Of a stretch of DNA of 64,000 bases, positions 20,520 to 33,702 are shown one piece after another (the first letter of the stretch is position 1; every line of letters begins with the position of its first letter). The translations under genes were made by a program, and so were the position numbers. Source of the stretch: Entoloma clypeatum (Eukaryota; Basidiomycota; Agaricomycetes; Agaricales; Entolomataceae); NCBI GenBank assembly GCA_963565915.1, contig OY751491.1, forward strand, positions 558,001 to 622,000. Direction: 5' to 3'. The notes below the pieces were generated by a model. That model had not been told where the DNA came from. It ran no database searches and was given only the letters and a program-made list of their open reading frames with translations.

Positions 20520-21960
20520 TACTCGTATTCATGCTATTGCCTAATCACTCCATGGTTGTCGCCGAGACCAGCCTGGCAGGACAGCAGCTCTAAATGCCTG
20601 ATCCAGAATTCAAGAATAGTTCCCCCACCACATGCAAGCCAGGACATGTTCCCCAGTCCCACCAGCTGAAGGGGCATATAGGGGACAAGTATCCTGTGCA
20701 ATAGCTCACAAATATACCAGATATCACGATCAATGTGAGGAGCACTAGGGAAAAAAAGATCCCACATTTCGGTTGATTTTTGTTCGACAGATCCAAGTAC
20801 TGATGAGACTTACATTGTCACAAAAATGGGGGGAGTTTTTGTTTCCCCAAGCATCATGGCACCCCCAAAAAAAAGACGCATGAGCAAGATTGCTATAGAC
20901 GCGCTGATGCCAGGTTTTTGCGGACACACCAACTAAATCCCATACTTTATCATGCTCTTGCTGTGCGGTGCTCCAACAAGTATGTGTTCATTGTGACACC
21001 CACATTCAAGTTGTTCATCATAACATACTCCCAGAGTTTTCAGGATCTATGTGGGTATTCGGCCAATAAACCCTATTGTATTAAGTATCGGTACTTGATC
21101 CCCCTTCATGAGTCGCTCTGCAATTATCTCATTATCAAACCAAGGAAATGACACAATGGGTCGCGGTCTCCATATATTTTGCAGCATAAGGTTTGCGACC
21201 CACTCAAAGTGGAGGGTGCCATTATTTTTTCTCCCATACTTTTCGATAAAGGAGGAGCATCAGGAAAAACCTGAATCCAAAAATTGGATAGATCAGTGAA
21301 AACTTTGCAAAATTAACCAACTTAGCTGAATTCACCTGAATTTAGTTGAATTTAAACTTAATAAAAGTTTTAAAAGTTTTATACATACAAAAGTCAATTA
21401 TTAGTGATGTTCTCGTGTAGAATACGAAAGTAGAACTAACAAGAGAAAGACAAACTGTGGGTGCTGCACCTCAAGGCCTCACATCCTATGTACACCCTCG
21501 TCTAAGTTGTGGTAGCAACCAAAACCAAGTCATTTCGAGCTCTGCTCCTGATGAGATATTATAGTGTTCAGTGAGAGTTCAGACTCAGATTTGAAATGCT
21601 CTCATGTCACACCACGTCACATTACCAACTCCTTGAACATGATGCTGAAGTCTGTGAGGGGAGGTGCATTGTCTTTACTCAAACTTTCAGAGGACGTTGA
21701 CTGGATTATGCAGTGTTAAACAAGGTTGAAAGGCATGGGCAACCGGTGATACAACCGTTGAATGGCTGTGCTTGAAATGGCACATTTCTCATGGTTTTGT
21801 CAATATAAAGAATCTGATGTTGGCCTATTTACAATATATTCTATTGGAACTGATGGTACTAATGGCTACCTATGAGTGCCTAAATACCACTGGACCCCCT
21901 TTGCTTATGATCATGGGAACAGTCTCCCTGAAGGCTTAACCATAGACTTGACACCACCAT
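20520..21960. other. no gene recognised
   Basis: Contains only short frames. A minus-strand stretch at 20534-20767 (ICELLHRILVPYMPLQLVGL) has protein-like composition, perhaps a gene scrap. The rest is AT-rich intergenic or old repeat sequence. Confidence 0.5.
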
Positions 21961-21961
21961 T

Positions 21962-22233
21962 TGTGGGGGACTGACTCTGGCTGACCTCAGATCTTGTCAC
22001 ACAGTCTGAGCGCGCCCCTCTCGATAGCACCCCGGCTCTAGGTTATATATAGTTTCTTGGGATTCCATTCTTAGCAGGTTTCAGTTATATTGGGTCTATG
22101 GTCAGCTGCGACGAAGTAGTATAAAAAGGATGTGGTATGTAGTGTGGAATCATCATTCGGGTTCCTCTTGTTTTTCTCATGCTCACACTCTCTCGCTTCT
22201 CTCAACATGCACTCGCCGCCCGTGGTCTTGACA
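21962..22233 (+). repeat. putative 5' LTR of the second gypsy element
   Basis: Starts TGTGGGGGACTG and ends GGTCTTGACA, with a GTATAAAAAGG box near 22120. The interior starts CCACAAAAGTGGAGCCC. No second LTR is available for comparison, so the borders are a guess. Confidence 0.4.
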
Positions 22234-22714
22234 CCACAAAAGTGGAGCCCACTGCGAGTCGAGACGAACGTTGAGGAGAGCCCTGCCGCTGCTGCTGCCA
22301 ACACCGACCTCGCTGTGTACCCATCGCCTACTGAACCTCTGTCTCTGTCTTGCCGCCATCTCTGCATGTCATCAGCGCTGCTCGTCACATTCCCTGTCAT
22401 GCCTCTGGTTGCTTGCCATCCTCTGTCACCTGCTTCACATTGTAGCCATGATTTCTTTCCCTTTGCGCCATTCTACTCGAGGTTTCCCTCCTCACCGAGG
22501 TCTCACTTCAACCCGTGCCGTGCCAAGACCGTCAACTCAACAACTTGCTCCACATCTTGGGATCCGCGGAACTTCCACCTGCCAAACAGTCGATAACGCT
22601 GCGACCAACACACAGTCAGCCGCAGCCACCCCAACCAAATCTGTACATTGTCCATCTAGTCCTCTATCTTCTTTACTTTCATCATCATCATCCTCCGGTC
22701 CTATCGATCTCAAC

Positions 22715-23887
22715 ATGGCTGACCCCAACGATACCGAAGGACCACAACTTCCTCTCTGGGTCCAAAACTACACACAGTTGCGCAACATCACAATGATGCC
22801 ATGCCCACGTGACTCAAAGACTTTACATTTCGATCCAAAGAAATCAGAAGGCCTCATGGATTTTTTGCACGAATATGAAAGCTTGACCGATGCCTGCTGA
22901 ATGTTGAACATAGAAAAGGTTGATTGGATTGTGCATTACACTGACATCCAAACATGCAAAGTATGGAAGACTTTCAATGGTTATCGTGACAAGAATTGGG
23001 CAGACTTCCACCGGACGCTTATTGACTCGTATCCCGATGCCATTGACGGTGGAAAGAAGACTGAGGCCGAACTCGATAAAATCGTGAAACGGCAGAGGAA
23101 GAAGAAGATTAGAAATCAAAACAAAGTGACGATGTACCATCACGACTTCATGCGCATTGGACAAAGTCTACTTTCAAGAGAAATCATATCCAAGAAGGAA
23201 CTTGACAAGGCATTTTGGAAAGGCTTTCCTGCCAATGCCCAACACTGTATCCTCGTGCAATTACAGGCCAACAGACAGGATGGCACATGCTTCAGCCGCG
23301 CTCAGGTACCTCGTGTCCATCAAATTTTGCCAGTCGCCCTTGAAGTCTTCGATAATGACGTCTTGCGCATCAACAACAGACCATCAGACTCCGACTCTAG
23401 TACGTCCGACTCAGATGACGACAGCAATGATAGCAATGACAATTCTTCCGATTCTGATGCAGAAGACAGAAAGAAGAAGACTGTAAAGGTAAAGATGGTT
23501 AAATTGAAAAAGGGAAAGGATACTATCGAGGGCTTGATGAAGAAGTTGGTGACAATGATGGCAACCAACGATACATATGTTGCCTATTATGCACACCTCG
23601 CCGTGATTGCCCCAAGAAGCATTGCCCGCCTCATGAATCTGCCAGCCAGTCTCGTTGCCCTTGCTGCAAAGAACCATCAGACCCCAGCACCAGTTCCTGC
23701 AACATACAAACCGCTGCACATGACATACAATGTGCCGAACACAACATACAATGCACCCCAAAACACGACTTGGGGACAAACAGACCGTGTCTGCCATTTT
23801 TGCTGGAAAGGAGGCCACTTGTTGAGGGAATGCCCGCAGGTGGCAGAATACCTCCGTGACAATAAATGTGTCTACCGGGAAAACTGA
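22715..23887 (+). pseudogene. gag of the second gypsy element
   Basis: Starts MADPNDTEGPQLPLWVQNY; a single in-frame TGA lies at 22898-22900, after which the frame continues unchanged. A Gag-type helical region (KVWKTFNGYRDKNWADFHRT) is followed by a Ser/Asp tract and a lysine-rich tract. Near the C-terminus is one zinc knuckle, CHFCWKGGHLLREC (C-x2-C-x4-H-x4-C). About 390 residues in all, usual for the family. Confidence 0.8.
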
Positions 23888-25721
23888 TTCCATGCCCCCG
23901 ACGACTCTCGTCTCCTTGGGCACCCCGACGGAATTAAAGGATCCATCGATGACTGGCATCAGCAATGCGCGGCGCCACAGAATACTGCTACAATGGCCTA
24001 TTTTGAAAGCGGATGGTCACAGACGCCAGCTGTCAGCGCTGTCATGGTTGAACTCGTTGAGGACACCAACGAACCTGTGCAAAAGGATGGGGTGAAGGAA
24101 AGGGACAGAGCACATGATGTCAATGACAAAGACAAAATCTTGCTGGGTGGCTTCGAGGATCTCGAACATTGGAACACCCAGGGATACATGTATCAACACG
24201 TTCGATTACAGACACATCTGACAATGCGGAGCAAGCCAACAAACAAAAAGACCAAGTAACACCTACCACAATACCCGAACGACCTGTAATCCCGCCCCCT
24301 GCATTCATATATATATAATATGAAGCAAAGATAGCCAACCCTGCATCCATCGACTGCATCTATGACAAGATTATGGCAACTGTCGTCGCTGTACCTGTTC
24401 AAGACCTCTGCTCAGCTAGTCCCGGCCTTCACAAGCATCTTGTTGAGAATATATGCACCCAATGTGTCCCGAATCCTGCGCATACCCATGACAATGCAAC
24501 CACTGCAGTCCTCACACAAGACCTGCGAACAACTGTGAAACTCGACTTCAGCTCGCCCTTGTGCAAAATCAATGTACGGTGGAAAACAGGAGCTTGCTTT
24601 GTTGGATAAAGAATCAGAGATTGTCATTGCGAGGAAGGACTTGGTCGAAGATTTGAAATTGGACATGAATAGGGAATGAGTGATGGTAATGGAGACGGCC
24701 AATGGGACCAAGGAGACAATGTTGGGCTGTGTGGAATGGTCAGAGATCGAAATCGATGGGATAAAGACATATGCGCATGCATACGTGACTGCCAACGCCC
24801 CTTTCCGACTGTTACTTGGCCGTCCTTGGTAAAAGAGTGTGAAGATGAAATGCATTGACAAAGGACAGTTGTTATAGTTAAAGTTCACAACCCACGAGAC
24901 AAAACAGGACAGCAAGCCCGCATTGTCATCGCATGGAACAGAACACCAAGCCAACTCAACCTTGCATACTTCTGGTCTGATCTCGATCTAACAAACATGT
25001 GGCAGTATGATAAATCAATGCCCATAACTGGAAATACCAACTCCGATTTACTCCTGCTGGCACATTCTTCTCTTGGCAAGTTCTTACTTGCATTATCATT
25101 TCAATATGATCCCGTCCGATGTGTATTAGCTTACAAAACCGTCGTGCAGAAGATACAACCCGTTCCAACTACCATGCCTAAAAACTCAAATTGCACCAAA
25201 AATTCCCAGAAGATCCCTTGGTGAGCCCACCCCCCTTCATTCCCGGGCATCAATTGACTACAGAACATGTCAGCGCATTAGGTATATTAAATAACAACTT
25301 TTTATGGCCTGAAGAATGCACGATCGCGCTATCACTCCTGAAGAACAATGAAGATGTGCTTGCATGGAACAAAACAGAAAAAGGACGATTCCGTGATGAC
25401 TATTTTTCACCTGTTGTCATACCCGTCGTTGAACATGTTCCGTGGGCACACAAGAATCTCCCCATTCCACCAGGTATTCGCGACAAAGTAATCAGCCTTG
25501 TCAAACAGAAGATCGTGAACGGCGTCTACGAACCTTCCAACAGTTCATACAGACACTCATGGTTTTGTGTGGGAAAACCCAATGGTAACATTCATAACAT
25601 GGGACCCTTAAACACTGTGACAATTAGGGACGCAGCGCAACCTCCCCTCGTTGAATTATATGCTGTGCAATGTGCTGGGCGTGGAATTTACACTGGACTG
25701 GACCTTTTCGTTGGCTATGAT
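23888..25721 (+). pseudogene. protease and N-terminal RT of the second gypsy element
   Basis: The protease region around 24550-24860 reads ELALLDKESEIVIAR (active-site D), then a stop, then METANGTKETMLGCVEW and FRLLLGRPW. The start of RT at 25191-25721 reads HVPWAHKNLPIPPGIRDKVI, KQKIVNGVYEPSNSSYRHSW and AGRGIYTGLDLFVGYD, ending exactly at the hAT insertion. The reading resumes at 33993 with SLAPESRDYTTF. Several frameshifts and stops lie between 23888 and 25190. Confidence 0.75.
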
Positions 25722-26067
25722 TAGTGTTGCTGCGGTTCCAACTCCAGTCAGCTCTGAGCCGAAACCGCACTGCACAGAGCCAAAACCGAGCCGAACCGTG
25801 ATGTTCCAAAGCCATGACTTCCAAAGCCGCGGTTATTAGCGGTTTCGGTTCAGCTGCCGGATTGAGCCGGTGCCTTGTAAACACAACAAACACAAATTCA
25901 AACAAAACACGTGCACGTCTGTGAGACTTCTTTCTGCAAGCAAGCAATATGATTCAAGTGTAAATATGTCATATAAAATGCCCTAAGTGTGATGATAATG
26001 ATGTATGTAGGTAGGGCCCTGGGCGGGGGAGGGATTCTTATCAAAATAAAACAATAGTAAAAAAATG

Positions 26068-28380
26068 TCAGTTGTGAGCCTGCTTTTGACGATCTACCAT
26101 GCACTTCTCATGCCACTGTTTCTCTTCCTTTGTTTTGAAGACAATTGCAAGGTGGTTTGCAGGCAGCCGCACCTCAATTCCTGTCTGAGTTGAACTTGCA
26201 CCTTTGACGTGATCAATGATTTTGATGAGAGCTGCTTCCTCGGAGCCAGTCCGCAATGATGGATCCCAAGCTGGGGTGGATGATGAGCCTCCAGGCTCAG
26301 GCATGGGGGTGCTTGCGATTAAGATGGGTGGGGGGGGCTGGGCACGGGGAAGTGGGTCACGGAAAAGTGGGTTGAAGAGGTGACTTTGTGGGTACTGGAA
26401 CTCGAATAGCTCTTGCTTGGTGCTGAAAGTAAGGATCATTAATTAGCATCAGAGGATGAATGTATATTGGATGGAACTCATACTCAAATTCAACCATATC
26501 ATCATAATTGAAGATCACCTTTGGGAACGGCGCATTTGCTTCAATCCTGAGGCTGCTCACTGTATCTTGATTGGGCAGAACATTCTCAACGACCGCAGGC
26601 TGGCCTTTATACTGGTGTCCACACTTGAAGACCATGACCTTGACCCCCCGCCAAGGGACTTGATGCTGCTCCTTCAATGCCGCTGAAAGTGCCAAATCAT
26701 CCGAAGAGGGCAGCGACACAGCATGCAGCATGGGTGGTTCTGTGATTGAGGCGCTGTTTTTGTGAATGACGAATGACTAAGAAAGAAGTTAGAAGATGAA
26801 TGTTTCTTCCCTGAAAAGAAGTGCTGTACCTCCATAGCAGGATGGGTGTCGTCACCACCTTTTTCAAGGATCCAGATGTCAATGTAGTCTACCCCTTTCG
26901 GCCTCTATGCACGCCTCCAACAACTCTGATGAAATCGCCAATACTGATGGATTTGCAGACATGGTACCATGGAAGTTTCAAAACCTCACCCCCCATTTCA
27001 GCGACTTCGACCTCAACAAAGTCTGGTTGAGCAAGTTTGACCTGGCCAAATTCCCCGTTGTGCGAACCTTCAACAATTTGACCAACTCTCCAGGAAAGAA
27101 TGCCCATTCAAGCGGGGTGGGAAACTCCTCGCCCATCAGGCATTGGATCCCTGGGTGCGGGCTGAGGAGGAAAAGGGCATGCAATTCAGTGGAGATGGAG
27201 ACAGCCTCAGACAACACAGAATACATGTCAAAGTCTTTTATCAGCAGGCTGTGTTCGAAAGTGACCCATTGAAAAAGAAAGTATCATTCCCTTTTGGAGT
27301 CGGTGGGATGCCAAAGATCTTTTCAATGACGGAGGGATTGAAAAGAGCCTGGGGAGGAGGAGAAGTGGAGTGTGGCCGCTTGCCCCATTTTCTTGATGAG
27401 AGAGGGGTTGAAAGCTGGAGGCGAGACACCAGGAGGAGTTGTATGCCACCCCATGGCATTAACTTGTTGACGTACCCAAGGTCACCTTTGTAGGCACCTC
27501 TTAAGACCCGCACCCACTGTCTGATCCTGAGCCTTAGTTCCCGATCCTGAGAAAGACGGAGTGTCGCTGGTTGATCTTCCAGTGGGACGAACTTGACAAT
27601 AGGCGTTGCTAGCTGGTCTTGTGATACCAACAGGTTTCCTCTCTTCATGACCCCGGGGATGCGGCGCAGGAAGCTACGGAGGTTTGGGTTCATGTCAGCC
27701 TCAATGAAAACTGACCCTTGGAGAGGTCCACAGGTATAGGCCGCTGATAGAATGTCTGGCGTCACCCTGTCCTTGACTAGCTGGAAGAGTGTGTAGACAA
27801 CTTCTTCTTCAAATCCAGGCTGGAATATCCTTGAGACTTACCACAAACGAGATGAATGGAGACTTACCCAGCATCGGAGCTGCCAAATAGGTTTGTCTGA
27901 CATTCGAGATTGACACAGTAGATTGTGTGGTAAAATTCTTCCAGACGCCTCGTTGTTATATGCGGTCATGGGGCATTGGCGCCGCACCCTGGTGGTGCGG
28001 TAGTGCGCATGTTCATGGACCACATCCCAATCAATATCATCCTCCGGCTCATCCTGTGGCTTATCCAGTCCGCTGGCCTGGTAATCGTTCCACTGCTGAA
28101 TACCCGCAGGGTGATTATCCTCCTAGTCATTGATAAAACCTAGAGCTACCTCAGAAGTGGATCAAAATAAGAGGACAGGTTGCTTACCATCCTCCTCCTC
28201 CTCATCATCATCATCATTATCATCAGCATCATTGACTTGAGCCTCGAGATCCACGAAGGGATTATAAGCTTCTGTGATCTGTTTAATGGACTGTAAGCCC
28301 CCCGCATGTTGCATGAGCAAGAAGACAGACATACCCGGTGACAACTCATCCTGTCGGTGGGTTCGATTGATGACCTATGG
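26068..28380 (-). pseudogene. Spt5-like NGN/KOW protein gene inside the hAT element
   Basis: Blocks in order on the minus strand: an acidic N-terminal part (PGMSVFLLMQHAGG .. DDNDDDDEEEEDG); a tract with DEPEDDIDWDVVHEHAHYRT; an NGN-like domain (FEEEVVYTLFQLVKDRVTPD, CGPLQGSVFIEADMNPNLRS, FLRRIPGV); a KOW block (WVRVLRGAYKGDLGYVNKL); a second KOW block (ISIGDFIRVVGGVHRGRKG); a third (GVKVMVFKCGHQYKGQPAVV); and a Pro-rich tail ending at 26068. Exons are separated by short introns and the exact joins are not resolved. I saw frame changes but could not prove it dead. Spt5 is a transcription elongation factor; such partial Spt5-like genes are scattered in mushroom genomes. Here it lies between hAT ends and reads opposite to the transposase. 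Confidence 0.65.
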
Positions 28381-28680
28381 GATGTGATAATTAGCTTTCA
28401 TGGCACAGTTGATGTTCAAATTGTAGAAAACGAAGAACAGCCCTCGCACCACGGGCCCCTGGTTCCCTTGCATCACTCCTTCAGAGCGAGGAGTCCATGA
28501 ATCTGGCGTGCACATATCATACGCTACATGTCAATTCACCCATGCAGGATGTGCCGCCGATGGGTGGGGCTTTATCTTTGCCCCTGCTTCAATTCGAGTA
28601 CTCATCACGGCTTATGATTTACTAATTACATGTACTAATAAAACCTATCTTACAGAACTTACTGAGGATGAGGAGATCGG

Positions 28681-29310
28681 TAGGTGGTGGTGTGAGAGCA
28701 AGAAGAAAAAATCACGTGGTGGGGTGTCCAGTTGTTGATACACCACGGGACTCAAACAACGGAATTGGGGGTCTGTTGCCAAGATTGCGTAGTGTTTAAA
28801 AGTCCGGTCCAGTTCTTGGTTTTTTGCGGTTTATCCTTTTTAAAAAATGGCTTCAGAAATCCAGATAAAATCACTAGAATTACCGAAATATTTGGGCAGA
28901 TGGAGGACATAGAAAACCGGGGGGTCTTCTCTTGGATGAAAAGATTCTTCCCAGCCATTGTTGAGATATTTCAACATGTCATAAAAGCAAATGGCAGCTA
29001 AAATAAATGGGGGTCATCTCTTGGATAATGAAATTCCATCCAGTAGTTGTTGAGATATTCACAAAAACAAAAACACCTGACCTTTAAACACTAAAATTGC
29101 GGCGGTCAAATCCATTAATATGATGAACGGACAATGCCAGAGTTCCACTCCAGTCTCAGTCCTACGTCCGACCTCCAACGGACTCTGACAAAGCTCCGAT
29201 GTTTCACCCCTCCGACTTCCGATTCCGTTGTTTGAGTTCTGTGGTGTATCAACAACTGGACACCCCAGCACGTGATTTTTCCTTCTTGCTCTCATACCAC
29301 CACCTTCCCC
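28681..29310. repeat. foldback (inverted-repeat) element, interrupted by a MITE
   Basis: The left arm, about 28684-28770 (GGTGGTGGTGTGAGAGCAAG .. GTTGATACACCACGGGACTC), is inverted at about 29215-29307. A short spacer remains once the MITE (28790-29093) is removed. A related sequence appears at 43470-43540. Confidence 0.75.
28790..29093. mobile_element. hAT MITE 1
   Basis: 304 bp with ends TAGTGTTTAAAAGTCC and GACCTTTAAACACTA. Flanked by AGATTGCG (28782-28789) and AAATTGCG (29094-29101), a 7-of-8 target duplication. It sits in the spacer of the foldback element. Confidence 0.75.
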
Positions 29311-29418
29311 ATATGCACAATAGTATTCTACCACTAGTATAGTAGAACTACTAATTCAAATAAGTATACGGAAACTAACTGTCCACGGACGCTGCTACTG
29401 CATTGCTGATGTTGGTTC

Positions 29419-29870
29419 GTGATGCACCACCCACAAGGCAGATCATATCTGCCAATGAATTCAAGCCCCCCCCCCCCCCACCCGACGCTGCGGTTATATC
29501 GTCGCTTCACGATCACAGGCACACAAGGCAGATCGAACATTGAGCGCCCCTTGGGAATCTTGGCAACAGGTGCGTTCACTGTCCGTTCATCATTTGATAG
29601 ATCAATAACTCAAAGCCCAGGTCACTTAATCCACACAATGCTGCTGTTAAATCGCCGCTTCATGATAACACCCTCCATGAGGCAGATCATATCCGCCAAT
29701 GAATTCAATCCCCCACACGACGCTGCTGTTACATCAACGCTTCACGATCACATGCACATGAGGCGGATCAAACGTCGAGAGCTGCCCCTTGGGAATCTTG
29801 GCAACAGGTGCGTCCACCGTCCGTTCATCATTTGATAGGTCAATAACTTAAAGCCCAGGTCGCTTTATCA
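29419..29870 (+). repeat. imperfect tandem duplication of about 240 bp
   Basis: 29419-29640 and 29665-29870 share GGCAGATCATATC, CCAATGAATTCAA, CCCCTTGGGAATCTTGGCAA, CAGGTGCGT, GTCCGTTCATCATTTGATAG and AAAGCCCAGGTC with many point differences. A run of 15 C bases lies at 29467-29481. No protein family seen. Confidence 0.75.
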
Positions 29871-29929
29871 AAGGTAATAGGGGAGGAACAAGTGTGCGCC
29901 TTGTCCGTTTGCGACAGTATGGATCTAAC

Positions 29930-30427
29930 TAGTGTTTTGAAGTCCAGTCTCAAAGACCTAGAACTGGACCAGAACCAGACTGGTAAAGACTGGTGAAAGA
30001 CTGGACTGCAGTCTCAAGTTTCAGAATTTTGAGGATTGACCAGTCTCAGGTTCTTCAAATTTTGGAAAAAAAGAAGACTGGTTCAACACCAGTCTTAATT
30101 TGAGACTCAAAAAATGTAAACTGGTCATAGGTTCACAGAGGTTCTCATAGGTCCACATAGATTTGTTCATCAAAGCTTCTATAAAATATTTTGAAATGTG
30201 TCATAAATGATATTTTGAAACAGGTTTAATGAATTGGAAGATTACCAGTTTAAACCAGTTCGAACCAGTCCTGGTTTACTTTTTTGAGAAAGGAAAGACT
30301 GGTTCACCAGTCTTTGACCAGTCCAGTCCTGGTTTTAGTATTTTGGAGAAACCACTCAACCAGTCTTGGTTCTAGGTTCTTAATTTTTTGGGCAAAAAAC
30401 CGGACTGGACTGGACTTTTGAACACTA
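29930..30427. mobile_element. hAT MITE 2
   Basis: 498 bp with ends TAGTGTTTTGAAGTCCAGTC and (inverted) TAGTGTTCAAAAGTCCAGTC. Perfect 8-bp duplication GATCTAAC at 29922-29929 and 30428-30435. Rich in CAGTCT/GACTGG words. Closely related to 50906-51396. Confidence 0.9.
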
Positions 30428-30770
30428 GATCTAACAGATTCATAACTCGGTACCTGACCAACATTCAGCAAGGGCCTGGGCGATGTGAAGGGAAGATATA
30501 GTCCTAGATCAATGGAGGAGCCCGTCACTACCAAGTGCCGCAGTTGGGACTTGCACGATGGATTAATTTGTGGGACTCAGGATGCAGGTATGTACGCACT
30601 TTGTATGTCAATCTGTCGTTTCTTACAACTTCACCCTTAGCACTGCAGGGGGTGGTAGATTATGGAGTCCTGTTGGAAGTAATTACGCGATAGTTGTGAA
30701 CAATAAAAGACCTTAGTGTGTATTCTCCCTAGCCAGTGTACATGATTTTTCATCACCTCCCCATCCAGAA

Positions 30771-33702
30771 ATGCCATCTTGTCATTGTCAGCAAGTTCCA
30801 GCTGAATCCCTTCCCAGTCATGCCCAGCATCTTGCTCAGAACCAACCTCTGGCTTTGGCCCAGCATCACCCTGTCGCAGGTTCTTCGGGGGCAAAACATC
30901 GACGCCCTCATGCCCAGGATGGCAATAGCACTGGAGAGGACTTCGACTTCACCAGGGTCAATAGAAATGCGGAAGGCGATGAGGAGTTGGCTTGTCTGTC
31001 CAATATTACAACACAACACTTAAGCCCATCAGTTCAAGTAGCCCAACTCCCAATCCGTAAAGAGAGGAAGAAGGCTGTCGATGTCTGGGAGTTTCTCGGG
31101 ATAGAAGATAAGGTTTTACCAGACGGGAGCCGGGCCACCAAGCGACTGTGTATTTTGTGCAAGTAAGTAATTGTCTTGAGTCTTGCGACATTGGATTGAC
31201 GCTCATTGCAGAGAAGTGCCTCCTTTGGATGATATCAGATGGACCTATGCAGCGACAACAGCAACAACGACCCTTCGGAACCATCTAACTGCTAACCACC
31301 ATCAAACATATATCACCAAATGTCAGGAAAAAGGTTGGACGGAGTACCTCACAAAATTGGACAGCGGCTCAGTGGATAGTTCGGGTTCTTGTTCTACGGG
31401 GCCGCGTGCTCCCTTCAGCCAGACAGTGTTCGTTGAGCACCTTGTCAAGTTCATTGTCGCAGATGATCAAGTGCAGCAAACTCCTTTCTGTTTTTCATAT
31501 CTGACATACTTTCACTCAGTCAATCTACGTTGTCGAATGCCCTGAATTCTGCAAACTTTTACTACTTTTATGTGAGACGCTGGAGGATAAGGACATTCCA
31601 CATTGTACAAAGATTCGGCAAGTGATTCTGGAAGCCTGGGCGGCATCTTTCCGGGACCTCAAGGAAGAACTTCAGGTAATATCATCTGTCTTCTTCAGTG
31701 CCGTTTGCTGAGTTCATTGCAGAGTGCATTGGGGCAAATCAGCTTCACAGCCGATCTATGGTCCAGCAAAATGCGGTACCCTTATCTTGCCGTCACTGCC
31801 CATTGGCTTGGACGTGACCGAGAAACAACTCAAATGTGCCTCAACAGTGGCTTGATTGCCTTTCATCGCGTGCGGGAATGCCACGACGGTCAGCGCCTGG
31901 CTAGAATTGCGATGAATATCCAAGAACGGGCCGGAATCACATTGAAAGTATGTATTCTCTATTAAAACAATACACAATCTAATACCGCCTTCCACAGGGT
32001 GGCCACTGGACTGTCAATAATGCATCAGTGAATGACACTTTCATGAGAGCCCTCAAGGACTTGCATGATGACCGTGATATTGAGTTTGATGCCCAGGACC
32101 GACACATCATGTGTTTCCCCCACATTATCAACATCACAACTGGACATGTTGTCAATGACTCGATGAACACAGCTTATTCAGATGACCCAGATGATTTCGA
32201 TCATACTCCTGACTTGCCAGACGGAAGTCGCGATGTCGTTGCTGCCTGCCGCAACACTGTACGCGCGGTCCGGGCTTCGGGACAGAGAATTGAGCGCTTT
32301 GAAAACACGATCACACTCAGCAATCAGGAGCACTGGTGGGGCCTCGACACCAAAGGAAAAAGCAAGAATATCAAGATTCTCCAACTCCTCCTCAACGTCC
32401 GTTCTCGTTGGGACTTGATACATGCCATGGTCGTTAGATGTCTCTATTTGCGACAGGAAAGCTTTTCTTTGTCTCGCATCTTTTGCACTTCTCATCTTGA
32501 CCTACAGCCCGTCGAAACCTTTCTAACCAATCCTCTCAATAGAGATATTGCTCACCTCAAGTTGACTGAACGAGAGTGGGACAATTTGGAAGACTTTGCC
32601 TCAGTCCTCACAGTAAGGTTTCACAATCATTAATTACTACATATCTTGACTGGTTTAAATAGATTCCACATGTCGTGCAGCAAAACATGTGTGCAGAAAA
32701 GCTGCCAACGCTTTCATCAAGCATATGCAACTTCAAAATGTTTATGATGGCATGGGAGACACTTGGTGAATGCCACCTGCATCTGAAGAAGTATACTGAT
32801 ATTGGGCTGAAATGGGCGACAAAATACTATCGGCGTATGGATGAAAGTAAGGCATACATGATCGCAATGTGTTAGTATTTTTTTATCTTTTCGATACTTC
32901 AGGCTGACCGTGTTATTAGTCCTCAATCCCTCAATCCGTAGACGCTGGATAGAGGAGCATTGGGAGACAAATTATATTGACCAAGCAACAGACACAATAA
33001 AAGATACTGTACATTCTATCATGACAGAATATCCCCTCCCCTACTAACTACACTGCATTGTAAGATGGGTGAATATCGTCAGCATGGGGAGCTGTTGCAT
33101 GCTTCAGATAGCTTTGGCCCTGGACCTAGCTGCCGTGCTACAGGCAGCATGGATGTTTGGAGAACGGCTTCGAAATATGGGCTTCAAGACATGTTACAGT
33201 TCAACACAGGAGCACGGGCACGGGCTTCACCTTCAACAGTCGACGAGGAGTATGACTTATACCTTAGAGATATTTCACCACCAGGAACTGACATCGTGAA
33301 TTTTTGGGATGTATGTGCCTTCTTGATCAAAACTCGCATCATACTAACTACTGCATCCAGATGGAGGAAAAGCAAGACCCACGCTGGTACCCCATGTTGT
33401 ATGCCATGGCTCTCAACTATCTCCCAATCCAGGCATCCACCATTCCTTGTGAGCATATATTTTCATCAGCTAGTGAGATGGACACGAAGCGCCGGAACTG
33501 AATCCATCCAATCCTGATGGAGGCCCTTCAAATGCTGAAGTTTTTGTTGAAGCGGCAGAGGTTGGATTTCATGCAGGGGCTAGAAATACCAGAGGATGAT
33601 ATGTTATTGTCACCAAGAGACACTCACGATCATCTCACATTGATGTTGTCTCAAGGCATTTTGGGTGACGAACTTAGACAAATTGTGGCTCATGATGCAT
33701 AA
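30771..33702 (+). pseudogene. hAT transposase with BED zinc finger
   Basis: The probable start is ATG 30771. Exons are separated by introns 31163-31211, 31471-31519, 31676-31722, 31948-31997 and 32613-32662, all 47-50 nt with GT..AG ends; more introns lie between 32870 and 33360. Residues near 125-155 form a BED finger (CILC .. HLTANHH). Then come IPHCTKIRQVILEAWAASF, GQISFTADLWSSKMRYPYLA (first catalytic Asp region), a block with FPHIINI, and LNPSIRRRWIEEHWETNYI. The C-terminal hAT dimerisation block reads YLPIQASTIPCEHIFSSASE .. DTKRRN, then a TGA (33499-33501, probably a former CGA), then HPILMEALQMLKFLLKR. The in-frame stop before the end of the dimerisation domain suggests it is inactive. 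Confidence 0.8.

Noticed and set aside
22271..22600. Ser/Pro-rich ORFs before the second gypsy gag
   Set aside because: They lie in the LTR/leader; gag begins at 22715.
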